From Desulfoluna limicola (lineage in GTDB: Bacteria > Desulfobacterota > Desulfobacteria > Desulfobacterales > Desulfolunaceae): a stretch of 64,000 nt of DNA. The notes beneath the pieces were generated by a model. That model saw only the letters and a list, made by a program, of their open reading frames with translations. It was not told the origin of the DNA and ran no database searches. Below are positions 7,792 through 15,324 of this stretch, piece after piece (the stretch's first letter is position 1; the number at the start of each line of letters is the position of its first letter). The stretch is taken from contig NZ_AP024488.1 of assembly GCF_021654575.1 (NCBI RefSeq), forward strand, positions 4,735,501 through 4,799,500, given 5' to 3'. Both the position numbers and the translations under genes were made by a program.

Positions 7792-9948
7792 TTATTTTTT
7801 TTCTTCCAACAACACCTCGGCCATGTGTTTCACGGTGAGGTTCATGCCGCGCTGTTCGGCGCCGCCGCGGAGCTGAAGCACGCAGCCGGGGCAATCGGTG
7901 ACCAGGGTGGTGGCACCGGTGGCTTCGGCGTTGTCCAGCTTGTGGGCCAGCATGTTCTTGGAGATCATGGGAAAATCCACCGAGAAGGATCCGGAGAAGC
8001 CACAGCAGACCTGGCACTCGTTGGACTCTTTGTAATCAACCCCCGCCTTCTCAAGAAGGGCCATGGGCGCCTCGGTTACCTCCAGCCCGCGCACCAGGTG
8101 GCAGGGGTAGTGGTACGTCACCTTGCGGCCGAGGTTCATGAAGTCCTCGCCCTTCACCTTCACCACATCGTTCATAAAGGAGCTGAAGTCGATGAGCTTA
8201 TCGGAAAAGGCCTGGACGTTTTTGGGCACCGCACCGTTTTTGGTGAGCAGCTTGGGAAAGTTCTCCTTGATATGGGACCCGCAGGAGGCGCAGAGGGTGA
8301 CGATGTAATCGTAATTGCCCGCACTGAACGCTTTCACGTTCTGGCCGGCGATGTCCTTGGCTGTGTCCATCTGGGCCATCATCATGGTGGGGAGGCCGCA
8401 GCAGCTCTGATCCATGGGGTAGTCCACGGCGATGTTGAACGTCTCGCACAGCTTGGCAAAGGCCTTTCCCTGCTCGGGGTAGATGAAGTCCGTGGCGCAC
8501 CCGCCGAAAAGGGCCACCTTGAGCTTGGGGTTCTTGACCTTCGGCTTCACCTGTTTCCAGTCGTCACGCAGGGACCGGTCGGCTATGGCCGGGAGACGAC
8601 GGAAGTTGTGGTCCCCCATGAGGAAATTGGGCAGGTGCCGGACATAGGGCCCATCCGTGGCCGGTCCCTGCATCTTTGCGGCAGCCTTCATGGTCGTGTG
8701 GAACAGGCGCCGGTTTTTCAACAGCAGGGAGGTCAACCGGGTTTTCAAGGGCTTGCCGCCATCCTCTTCCTGGACCTGTGCGTAGACGTTCTTGATCAGG
8801 TAAGGCAAGTCGATCTTCGAGGGGCAGACCCCCTTGCAGGACTGGCAGTTGAGGCAGCACTTGACGATGCCCCTGGCTTTGTCCTTGCCATGAAAGAAGG
8901 TTGTGAGGATCAAACCGATGGCGCCGATGTAGACGTGGCCGAAGGTGTGGCCGCCCACCATGCGATAAATGGGGCACACATTGGCACAGGCACCGCAGCG
9001 GATACAGCGAAGCACCTCCGCAAAGATGGGATCTTTGGCCAGTTCCAGGCGACCGTTGTCCAGAAAGATGATGTGCTGAACCTTCCTTCCCTCAGGGCCG
9101 GGGGCGCACTCGTTGGTGCCCTTGATCCAGGTAACGTAGGAAGTAAGGGCCTGTCCCGTGGCGTTTCGCGGAAGAATTTTCAGGATCTTCATGGCCGCGC
9201 TCACATCCGGGACCAGCTTGTCGAATCCCATGAGCGCCACGTGCACCTTGGGCAGCGTGGTGGTGAGCCGGGCGTTGCCCTCGTTGGTGACCAGACCGAT
9301 GGCACCGGAATCGGCGATGGCAAAGTTCCCGCCGGAGACGCCCATGTCCGCACCGATGAACTTGGGACGCAGCTCTTTTCGCGCCACTTTCACGAGGCCT
9401 TCGATGTCCTCCGGGTCCTGTTTCTTGGCGGTGACGTCGGAGAAGAGTTCGCCGACCTGGTACCGGGACAGGTGGATGGCGGGCATCACCATGTGGGAGG
9501 GCCCTTCATGGCGCATCTGGATGATCCACTCACCGAGGTCTGTCTCCACCACTTCGTAGCCGTCTTTTTCCAGGTGATCGTTCAAGAATGTCTCTTCAGC
9601 GGTCATGGACTTGGACTTGACGATGCTCTTGACGCCGTTCTCTTTGGCGATCTGGGCGATAATGCGGTTGGCTTCCTCGCCGTCCCTGGCCACATGAATG
9701 ATGGTGCCTGCGGCTTCGGCGTTCTTCTTGAATTCGTCAAAGAGCTCTGGGAGGTTGGGAATTCCCGCGTCCTTCATGCAGGCGATGTCGCCCCTCATGC
9801 CTTCCAGGTCCATGCCGGAAAAGGCATTGGCGCGGGACTGACGGTAGGCCACGGAGAAGTTGGTGAGGGTTTTTCGCATGAAGTCCTTTTCCAGGGACTC
9901 CTTGATCTGCTTTTTAAAGGCCTTGTCGGTTTCAGGGGTATGGATCAT
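7792..9948 (-). CDS. ldhH: fused LutB-LutA type lactate dehydrogenase iron-sulfur subunit (LdhH/LldH-like)
   Basis: Large subunit of the LUD-family L-lactate-oxidising enzyme, 718 aa. Residues ~1-400 are LutB-like: a LUD domain, then two ferredoxin-type clusters (CIRCGACANVCPIYR and CLNCQSCKGVCPSKID). The C-terminal ~250 residues are LutA-like with two CCG domains (CCGLPTMMM and CCGFSGSFS). The same fusion of similar length is known in Desulfovibrio vulgaris beside a LutC/LldG protein. It overlaps the upstream lutC by 4 bases (ATGA), so the two are translationally coupled. Electrons probably go to the quinone or membrane pool; pyruvate would feed the PFOR encoded downstream. No lactate permease is in the window. 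Confidence 0.9.
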   Translation of the reverse strand: MIHTPETDKAFKKQIKESLEKDFMRKTLTNFSVAYRQSRANAFSGMDLEGMRGDIACMKDAGIPNLPELFDEFKKNAEAAGTIIHVARDGEEANRIIAQIAKENGVKSIVKSKSMTAEETFLNDHLEKDGYEVVETDLGEWIIQMRHEGPSHMVMPAIHLSRYQVGELFSDVTAKKQDPEDIEGLVKVARKELRPKFIGADMGVSGGNFAIADSGAIGLVTNEGNARLTTTLPKVHVALMGFDKLVPDVSAAMKILKILPRNATGQALTSYVTWIKGTNECAPGPEGRKVQHIIFLDNGRLELAKDPIFAEVLRCIRCGACANVCPIYRMVGGHTFGHVYIGAIGLILTTFFHGKDKARGIVKCCLNCQSCKGVCPSKIDLPYLIKNVYAQVQEEDGGKPLKTRLTSLLLKNRRLFHTTMKAAAKMQGPATDGPYVRHLPNFLMGDHNFRRLPAIADRSLRDDWKQVKPKVKNPKLKVALFGGCATDFIYPEQGKAFAKLCETFNIAVDYPMDQSCCGLPTMMMAQMDTAKDIAGQNVKAFSAGNYDYIVTLCASCGSHIKENFPKLLTKNGAVPKNVQAFSDKLIDFSSFMNDVVKVKGEDFMNLGRKVTYHYPCHLVRGLEVTEAPMALLEKAGVDYKESNECQVCCGFSGSFSVDFPMISKNMLAHKLDNAEATGATTLVTDCPGCVLQLRGGAEQRGMNLTVKHMAEVLLEEKK

Positions 9949-10511
9949 TTCTCACCTCCTTCAAAATTTTCAGCCAGTAAAATATGCAGTCGTTCAGGTC
10001 CGTGGACCCCGATGGTGAGAATTCGCTCAATGTCGGCGGTTCGGCTGGGGCCGGTGATAAAGGCGACGTAACCCGCGCCCTTTTTAAAGTGATCGGTCAT
10101 GTACCCTTCAAGGGCATCCATGGAAGGAACGACATTTGCTGTGGGGAGCACCGCGACGTGGGTCTCACTGAGCATGGTGGCGATCCGGAGTTCCTCGGAG
10201 TCGGAGTTGAGCACCAGGGTGCCGGTGTCGGCAATACCGCGGTCGGCCCAGGTAAAGGCCGTATGAATCTTTGTCATCTGATTTCGCAGAGGGGAGTCAA
10301 GAAGGGTGATCCCCTTCTCCCCACATGCCTTGCCCAGTGCCTCCTTTGCTGTCTCATCCATGCCGGGGGCCGCGATGGTGGTGCCGCCCTCTTCCGCCGT
10401 CAGGTTGACTGCGTATGCAATGGCCTCTTCGAGGGTGGAAATCTGTGACACAACCGCTGCCACCTTTTCCGCGCCCTCTTTCATGGATTGGAGAATCTCG
10501 CCCTGACTCAC
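9945..10511 (-). CDS. lutC: LutC/LldG-like LUD-domain protein
   Basis: Small LUD-domain subunit of the lactate oxidation complex, 188 aa. The GTG at 10511 is chosen because AAGGAGG lies 5 bases upstream; an in-frame upstream start at 10556 lacks a site. Conserved LUD features include the ADRGIADTGTLVL region and the HVAVLPTANVVPSM segment. It is first in a two-gene operon with the LutB-LutA fusion. The transcript leader is about 300 bases long and begins at a promoter overlapped by two PdhR/LldR-like operators, indicating repression by a FadR-subfamily GntR protein, probably the one encoded at 11570. Confidence 0.88.
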   Translation of the reverse strand: MSQGEILQSMKEGAEKVAAVVSQISTLEEAIAYAVNLTAEEGGTTIAAPGMDETAKEALGKACGEKGITLLDSPLRNQMTKIHTAFTWADRGIADTGTLVLNSDSEELRIATMLSETHVAVLPTANVVPSMDALEGYMTDHFKKGAGYVAFITGPSRTADIERILTIGVHGPERLHILLAENFEGGEK

Positions 10512-10796
10512 TTCGCCTCCTTCTTTATTGAGCGGTGGCATCGCATCAGGCCGCATCAGCCCTCTTCACGTCCCCACCGCCATAACTGCCTTAGAAACGA
10601 CACGGCCCCTCTCGGGCTTGTCCAAAAACAGCCATAGGCGCCTGATGCACCAGACCGTCATAAAAACAGCGTTCGTTTCCAAGGCATCTTCATTGATGGC
10701 ATGGCAACCGCCTGAAGCATCCACCCTCCCCCCGAGTCGACACGAATACTTCCTTTGTGGCCCCCTGATGTGGCCTGGCGACGCCAACGAATCGTC

Positions 10797-10829
10797 ATTG
10801 GTTCTACCAAATATTGGTAGTACCAATAT
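10797..10829. promoter_or_regulatory. tandem PdhR/LldR-like operators
   Basis: Two sites match the FadR-family pattern ATTGGTnnnACCAAT. ATTGGTTCTACCAA lies at 10797-10810, and a perfect 9+1+9 palindrome with arm ATATTGGTA lies at 10811-10829. Their centres are 16 bases apart. They cover the -10 region and the expected start point of the lutC promoter, and a FadR-type GntR gene lies 740 bases away. Confidence 0.8.
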
Positions 10830-10854
10830 GAGGCACAGCTCCGCCTTGTGTCAA
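10826..10854 (-). promoter_or_regulatory. lutC-lutBA promoter
   Basis: On the minus strand a consensus -35 TTGACA (10849-10854) is followed after 17 bases by TCATAT (10826-10831). The -10 element is inside the second operator palindrome, so a bound repressor would block polymerase. Confidence 0.7.
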
Positions 10855-11569
10855 GGAAAAACAGGGAACTTTCAACGAATACAATTCCATACCCTTGAAA
10901 AATCGCCATGTTTTGCTTTGATTCCTGTCTCTGAATTTGATAAAACCGACAAAGAAAGAGAACGAGAGGCCCCCTATTACGGTGCAGAGGGTGGGCTTGT
11001 GAACATGGTACAACCATTGGATTGCCGCGGGAAAAAACGACCGAACAAAATGCCTTCGTGATCTGCATTCCCCCTCGAACGCATACGGACGAAGCCCCTA
11101 ACCCGAACATCTCATGAGAGAACAGCTAGGACAAAGCAATAGGGAGTTATTACTGATGGTTACTGTGAAGAGTTACGATATGTAAAAAAACTTAAAATGT
11201 ACGTCACGGCTTCCCGCTCGAGTCTCTCACCCTTCGGGCGAGCCGAGTGCACCCATCTTCTGCGTTATCAGAGCACTGAGGTAACCCGCTGCATCTGCAG
11301 CTCTGAGGCCTTGAATCTGGATGCATTCAACTCGTGACATATCCGGGCTACGCTGAAACAGGGCTTGGTCGACATGCTGAGGGCCCTTGGGCCACGCAGT
11401 GCTTACGAAAGGCTCAGAAAAACCGCCCACCGCAGCGCATTGGCAACCGGCTGTCACGGTTCTTTTTGCGTAAGAGGCTTTGCCCCCCTTGCCGCCGGAG
11501 GCTTGCTTATTCCGGGCATTTCAGGCATAAAAGGCCATTTTTTATACCCAAACCAAAGGACCGATCCCC
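10855..11569. other. gap upstream of the GntR regulator gene
   Basis: No gene is supported. A B-module 3' end remnant with GCCGCCGGAGGC (11491-11502) lies 68 bases before the regulator start. The AT-rich stretch 11130-11205 may carry the regulator promoter, but no convincing hexamer pair was identified. Confidence 0.4.
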
Positions 11570-12301
11570 ATGAACAGCCACCTGGCACCCATCAAACCCA
11601 AACGCGTCTCCGACCAGGTCTTCGAGCAGATCCGAGAACTCATTTTTCGAGGGGAGCTGAAGCCGGGTGACAAGATCATGCCCGAAAGGGAGCTCATGAA
11701 AGAGCTGGGGGTGAGCCGGAACTCCGTGCGGGAAGCCCTTAACAAGCTCGTGGCCATGGGGCTCGTGGATCAACGACAGGGCCAGGGCACCTTCGTCCGG
11801 GAGTTAGGATCCGTGCGGGACAACCCCATCATGGACCTCATGTCGTCCCACAACGCCACCATCACCGACCTCCTTGAGGTGAGGATGGGGCTTGAGTGCA
11901 ACGGCGCTGCCCTGGCAGCCGAAAAAGCCACCCTTGAAGACATCCGCACCATGGAAAAAAGCATCGCCACCATGGAGACCGCCATCTCCGAGGGCCGCGT
12001 GGGCACCGATGAAGACGCCCACTTCCACATGGCCATCGCCCACGCCACCCGAAACCCCCTGCAGGTCCATATGATGAAGTTCTTCTACGACTTCATCTTC
12101 TACGGCATCAACGAAAGCCTCAAACGCTTCTTTGACATGCCCACCAGAACGGAAGTGATCCTCTCCCAGCACAGGCAAATCCTCTCCGCCATCGAACAGC
12201 GAAAAAGCGGAGACGCATACGCCGCAATGGCCGAGCACATCCGCTATATCAAAGATTTTTTTGAAAACACAAAGGAAGGGAACATGCCGGCGATGAAGTA
12301 G
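11570..12301 (+). CDS. FadR-subfamily GntR transcriptional regulator (PdhR/LldR-like)
   Basis: DNA-binding repressor or activator, 243 aa. The N-terminal winged helix (residues ~12-75) includes GDKIMPERELMKELGVSRNSVREAL, broken here as GDKIMPERELM plus GVSRNSVREAL. The C-terminal FCD ligand domain (residues ~95-230) has a metal-binding pattern with HFHMAIAHATRN. AAAGGA precedes the ATG. Members of this subfamily with FCD domains sense carboxylates such as lactate, pyruvate or glycolate. The two PdhR-like palindromes on the lutC promoter make control of lactate oxidation the likely role. No operator is visible at its own start. Confidence 0.92.
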   Translation: MNSHLAPIKPKRVSDQVFEQIRELIFRGELKPGDKIMPERELMKELGVSRNSVREALNKLVAMGLVDQRQGQGTFVRELGSVRDNPIMDLMSSHNATITDLLEVRMGLECNGAALAAEKATLEDIRTMEKSIATMETAISEGRVGTDEDAHFHMAIAHATRNPLQVHMMKFFYDFIFYGINESLKRFFDMPTRTEVILSQHRQILSAIEQRKSGDAYAAMAEHIRYIKDFFENTKEGNMPAMK

Positions 12302-12309
12302 GGGGAGAT

Positions 12310-12390
12310 GCCTCCGGCGGCAAGGAGTGCCACCTTGAAAGCGGGTTGCCAATGCTCCGCGCCCTCGTTCCTCGGTCACGTCACATTCGC
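12310..12390. repeat. intergenic repeat, inverted B module
   Basis: Starts with GCCTCCGGCGG nine bases after the GntR stop, continues with the CAAGG...CACCTTG hairpin and a degenerate GTTCCTCGG core. Confidence 0.7.
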
Positions 12391-12431
12391 TGGCGGGCTG
12401 CGCCCATGAAAACACAGATATGAATCCCCCC

Positions 12432-12477
12432 AAAAAAGCCCCACCCTGATTGGCATCAGGGGTGGGGCTTTTTTTTA
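12432..12477 (+). terminator. intrinsic terminator after the GntR gene
   Basis: AAGCCCCACCCTGAT pairs with ATCAGGGGTGGGGCTT (one bulge), loop TGGC, followed by a run of eight Ts; an upstream A-run makes it usable on the other strand. Confidence 0.85.
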
Positions 12478-12505
12478 TATGGGGACAACCGAACTAATCA
12501 GTTGT

Positions 12506-12607
12506 GCCTCCGGCGGGTCACTTTTTGAAAAAAAGCTCCGCAAAAACTTTCCGGTTGCTGCCTTCTATTCTCTCAGCCCCTGCGGGGTCGAGAAAAAAGA
12601 AGGCAGC
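12506..12607. repeat. intergenic repeat, D module
   Basis: Head GCCTCCGGCGG, then GTCACTTTTTGAAAAAAAGC and an imperfect long hairpin with ends GCTGCCTTCT and AGAAGGCAGC. Related copies lie at 41031 and 62137. Confidence 0.7.
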
Positions 12608-12674
12608 ATACTCTGTAAAACCAAGCCCTTATGGTTACCCAATATTTAGATGGGGCAGACAAATACATCGTTAA

Positions 12675-12728
12675 GACCTGTTTATCAAACTTTTCAAAAG
12701 TTTGGCCCCCGGCAGGGCCGCCGGAGGC
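12675..12728. repeat. intergenic repeat, inverted A module
   Basis: Starts GACCTGTTTATC, contains the perfect palindrome with arm CAAACTTTT, then GGCCCCCGGCAGGGCCGCC, ending in the head CCGCCGGAGGC seven bases from the YkgJ-like gene's stop codon. Confidence 0.8.
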
Positions 12729-12734
12729 ACGCTT

Positions 12735-13403
12735 TTACCCCGCGCACTCCCGTTTGAACATCAACTCCACGCCGGGGCAGCCGGTCATGAAACCGTGTTT
12801 TTTGGTGGCGGGATATTCTCTGCAGATGGAGGGCTTGAGTTCGTGGATGGTGCAGGCGTGTTTGCCGTGGTCGCTGGCAAGGAAGGGGCAGGGTTCCTGG
12901 GGTTCACCGGTGTCGGGGTTGACCCAGATGATGTACCCGCCGTCCTCTTTGTCTTTGCCGACCCAGGCGAGGATGTCATGACGCCCGGCTTTTTTCCACA
13001 TGGCGATGTCATCGGATGTCAGCGACCGGCTGTAATCGAGCTCCGTGCAACACTGGCCGCAATGCAGACAGCCGAAGCCATGGAGCTCCGTGGTGAGGCT
13101 CACGCCATCTTCGCCCTCCTGGCCCCTCATCTTTCGAACCCCTGACCAGAACATGATGGAGAGAGCGCCACAGAAGACCTCTTCGGTGACCGTGGGGCTG
13201 TTGAGCAACTCCCGGACCAGGGCAATGACGTCGTAAATCCGACTTTCTCCGCCTTCCATCACCTCGCGAAAGCGGTTCGGCCACCCACCTCCTGCCAGAT
13301 CGGCGATCTCCTCCAGGGTGTCTTCCTGGATACCGTAGTGCTCCAGGTCCAGGTACATGGCATCCTTGGCTTCTTCCATTGTCAGAAAGATCTCGGCGTC
13401 CAT
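12735..13403 (-). CDS. YkgJ-family cysteine-cluster protein
   Basis: Predicted metal- or Fe-S-binding protein of the YkgJ/UPF0153 type, 222 aa. Cysteines lie in HCGQCC, in PCPFL, and in the ACTIHELKPSICREYP segment typical of the family. The N-terminal ~95 residues are an uncharacterised helical region. The ATG at 13403 follows GGGGGGATAGG; an earlier in-frame start at 13427 has no ribosome site. The biochemical role is unknown for most members. A second member of the family is encoded at 62704, also on the minus strand. It is transcribed alone here. Confidence 0.85.
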   Translation of the reverse strand: MDAEIFLTMEEAKDAMYLDLEHYGIQEDTLEEIADLAGGGWPNRFREVMEGGESRIYDVIALVRELLNSPTVTEEVFCGALSIMFWSGVRKMRGQEGEDGVSLTTELHGFGCLHCGQCCTELDYSRSLTSDDIAMWKKAGRHDILAWVGKDKEDGGYIIWVNPDTGEPQEPCPFLASDHGKHACTIHELKPSICREYPATKKHGFMTGCPGVELMFKRECAG

Positions 13404-13800
13404 CCTATCCCCCCTTCGTTCGAACAAACATTCGTGTCGCTACAAGTGGCAAGGTGGACCGCACCTCAGGACAGGCCGATGCGGCAGGGCTGCAAATCAT
13501 CCTAAGCGCATTGAACCACCGCCCCCCAAGCATGTCAAACTAATTTACCATAGTTATCATTGGTCAATGCTCCTAAATCATTATAAAACAGCAAACCACG
13601 AAACCTGTTCGGCTTCTGCCTCCGGAAGCCCTGCGCGGGGCCAACGGTTGCCTGAGCTCACAGGGTCAGCTTTGCGGAGGCCAAAGGCTTACCCACAAGG
13701 GTTAACCGCATGTTATAACATTGTTTTCTACAGACAACTTTGACTGTTCTTGAATCGATTTTCACGGAAGTGATAAGGTGAGTTTACCAAGAAAGGAAAA

Positions 13801-13806
13801 TATAAT
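13801..13806 (+). promoter_or_regulatory. -10 element of an orphan transcript
   Basis: A perfect TATAAT in an AT-rich context (GGAAAATATAATTT), with no protein gene downstream on this strand for 5 kb. The -35 region is weak. It lies directly before the structured candidate RNA. Confidence 0.5.
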
Positions 13807-13807
13807 T

Positions 13808-13953
13808 TACCACCGAACCTCAACACCATCTATGTAACCTTGGGCAGCAAAATCGCCCGAAAGGTTAACGTTTAAAAAAGGGAGTTCCGGTGGTATACCG
13901 GGGAGTCCAAACGTTCCCCAGGGGTGGCCTCAAGGCAGGGCCACCCTTTTTTT
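13808..13953 (+). ncRNA. candidate structured small RNA, unknown family
   Basis: About 140 bases with a layout of paired elements and its own terminator. A closing stem joins TACCACCGAAC (13808-13818) to GTTCCGGTGGTA (13884-13895) with one bulge. Inside it, TAACCTT pairs with AAGGTTA and GGGC with GCCC (13835-13867). A third hairpin GGGGA/TCCCC (13900-13919) leads to a perfect GGGTGGCC/GGCCACCC terminator with seven Ts. The neighbouring protein genes are on the other strand. I could not fit it to 6S, SRP, tmRNA, RNase P or a common riboswitch consensus. Confidence 0.55.
13922..13953 (+). terminator. intrinsic terminator of the candidate RNA
   Basis: Perfect 8-bp stem GGGTGGCC/GGCCACCC with a 9-base loop and a seven-T tail on the plus strand; no plus-strand protein gene ends here. 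Confidence 0.85.
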
Positions 13954-14079
13954 ATGCCTGCCGTTTACAGACGCCCCCTGCCTGCCTCAACCCCACCACA
14001 AGACCCCAACAACCCCTCATACCCCGGGTTCGTATGGGTTCATAAGGTGCCCTCACCTTGGCCGTGGGAAGGCAGGGGG

Positions 14080-15324
14080 TTACCGAACCGACGGTTTCAG
14101 GACAAGAAAGTAGAGTTCGCCCGGCTGTTTCATGTGGCCCGCCGTCATTTCGGCTTCGTCTCCGTGGCCGGTAAACAGATCCACCCGCCCCGGTCCTTTA
14201 ATGGCCCCACCGGTATCCTGGTTCATGACAAAACGCCCGAACGGTTTCCAGGACGTCACCTCCCCGCCCCTTATTTCCGATGGTTTTTCCGTTGTGATAA
14301 AGGCAACGCCGCAGGCCGGAAAGAGACGCTTCTGGGTGGCGATGGAGCGTTGCGGGGTCACAGGCACGTTGTAGCATCCGATGGGCCCTTTGGTCTCTTC
14401 CTTGAAAAAGACCATGCTCGGGTTGTAATTGAAGACCTCCTGCCGCCGGTCCGGGTTCTCCTCAAGCCAACGCCGGATGGACTGCATGGAGACCTCCTCT
14501 TTTGTCAGCTCCCCTTCCCGAATCAGGTATCTGCCGATACTTCGGTAGGGGTGACCGTTTTTGGTCTGGTAGTGGACCCTCATCTCGCTGCCGTCGTCCA
14601 TGTTGATGACACCGGACCCTTGAATCTCCAGAAAGAAGAGGTCCACGGCATTGTCCACCCAGGCCAGGGGCTCGGTCCGGTCCAACAGGGTGCTGCCGTC
14701 TCCCACCTCATTGCGTGCATAGTAGGGCACCACTTTCCTGGATGTCGTCACACGGCCGATAAGGTGTCTTTTCCCCTCAACCTTAACCCCGGGAAACGTG
14801 GAAATGTCGATGGTCACGAGGTCATCGGGCCTCGTGAGCACGGGGTAACGATACCGATCCGTCCGTTCGGTGTGGCCAAAAAGTTCCGCCTCGTAGTAAC
14901 CGGTAAAGAGCACGGCCCCTTCGCCGTCCTGACCGGTGGAACGATAGACATGGTAATTTTTGCGAATAAACCGGGAGAGGGTTTCAGGGGACGGGTCGTC
15001 CTGGATCGCGTAGAGAAGGGCAACGGCCGAGCGGACCATGGTGCGAAGGCTGTACCTGTCTTCACCAAAGGCAAAGGTTCGCGATTCCGGCATGCGGCTG
15101 TAATAGGCAAGGCTTTGAACCAGGGCATCCTCGAGGCCTTGAAAGTCCATGTCATCGGTAAAGACAGGGTACCCTTCTTCCCCGGGAGCCACCTGAACCA
15201 GAGGGGGCTGGGCCCCTTTGGGGCCTTTTTTCAGGCCCGCACACCCGACGGAGACGAAAAGCCCTAAAAAAATCAAGGCGACGAACTTCAGGCATGAAAC
15301 AGATCTATTCCGGCATCCCATCAT
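14080..15324 (-). CDS. mltA: membrane-bound lytic murein transglycosylase A
   Basis: Cleaves the glycan strand of peptidoglycan, forming 1,6-anhydromuramic ends, anchored at the outer membrane. The 414-aa protein has a lipoprotein signal (hydrophobic LKFVALIFLGLFVSVG followed by lipobox Cys near residue 29). Next come the MltA barrel domain (residues ~120-290; FTGYYEAELFG, VGDGSTLLDRT, FLEIQGSG) and the C-terminal 3D domain containing the catalytic Asp in NQDTGGAIKGPGRVDLF. Its start overlaps the rmuC stop, and GGAGGCAGG precedes the ATG, so rmuC-mltA are coupled. Length is typical. Confidence 0.95.
   Translation of the reverse strand: MMGCRNRSVSCLKFVALIFLGLFVSVGCAGLKKGPKGAQPPLVQVAPGEEGYPVFTDDMDFQGLEDALVQSLAYYSRMPESRTFAFGEDRYSLRTMVRSAVALLYAIQDDPSPETLSRFIRKNYHVYRSTGQDGEGAVLFTGYYEAELFGHTERTDRYRYPVLTRPDDLVTIDISTFPGVKVEGKRHLIGRVTTSRKVVPYYARNEVGDGSTLLDRTEPLAWVDNAVDLFFLEIQGSGVINMDDGSEMRVHYQTKNGHPYRSIGRYLIREGELTKEEVSMQSIRRWLEENPDRRQEVFNYNPSMVFFKEETKGPIGCYNVPVTPQRSIATQKRLFPACGVAFITTEKPSEIRGGEVTSWKPFGRFVMNQDTGGAIKGPGRVDLFTGHGDEAEMTAGHMKQPGELYFLVLKPSVR

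Noticed and set aside
7714..10071. Very long open frame on the plus strand across lutC and ldhH (and similar antisense frames over PFOR, phaC, carB and acyl-CoA dehydrogenase)
   Set aside because: The minus-strand frames have clear Fe-S and LUD motifs and good ribosome sites. The antisense frames arise from GC-rich codon use and translate to His/Val/Gly-rich sequence without family features.
11227..11457. Possible minus-strand protein upstream of the GntR gene
   Set aside because: No ribosome site, no recognisable motif, and composition unlike neighbouring genes.
12675..12728. A-module palindromes as ordinary terminators
   Set aside because: They lack a T-run, occur inside operons such as pst, and are much more conserved in sequence than terminators.
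13801..13953. Identity of the RNA candidate as 6S RNA, c-di-GMP, TPP, SAM or cobalamin riboswitch
   Set aside because: None of the conserved core sequences I know for these classes is present, and no gene lies downstream on the same strand.
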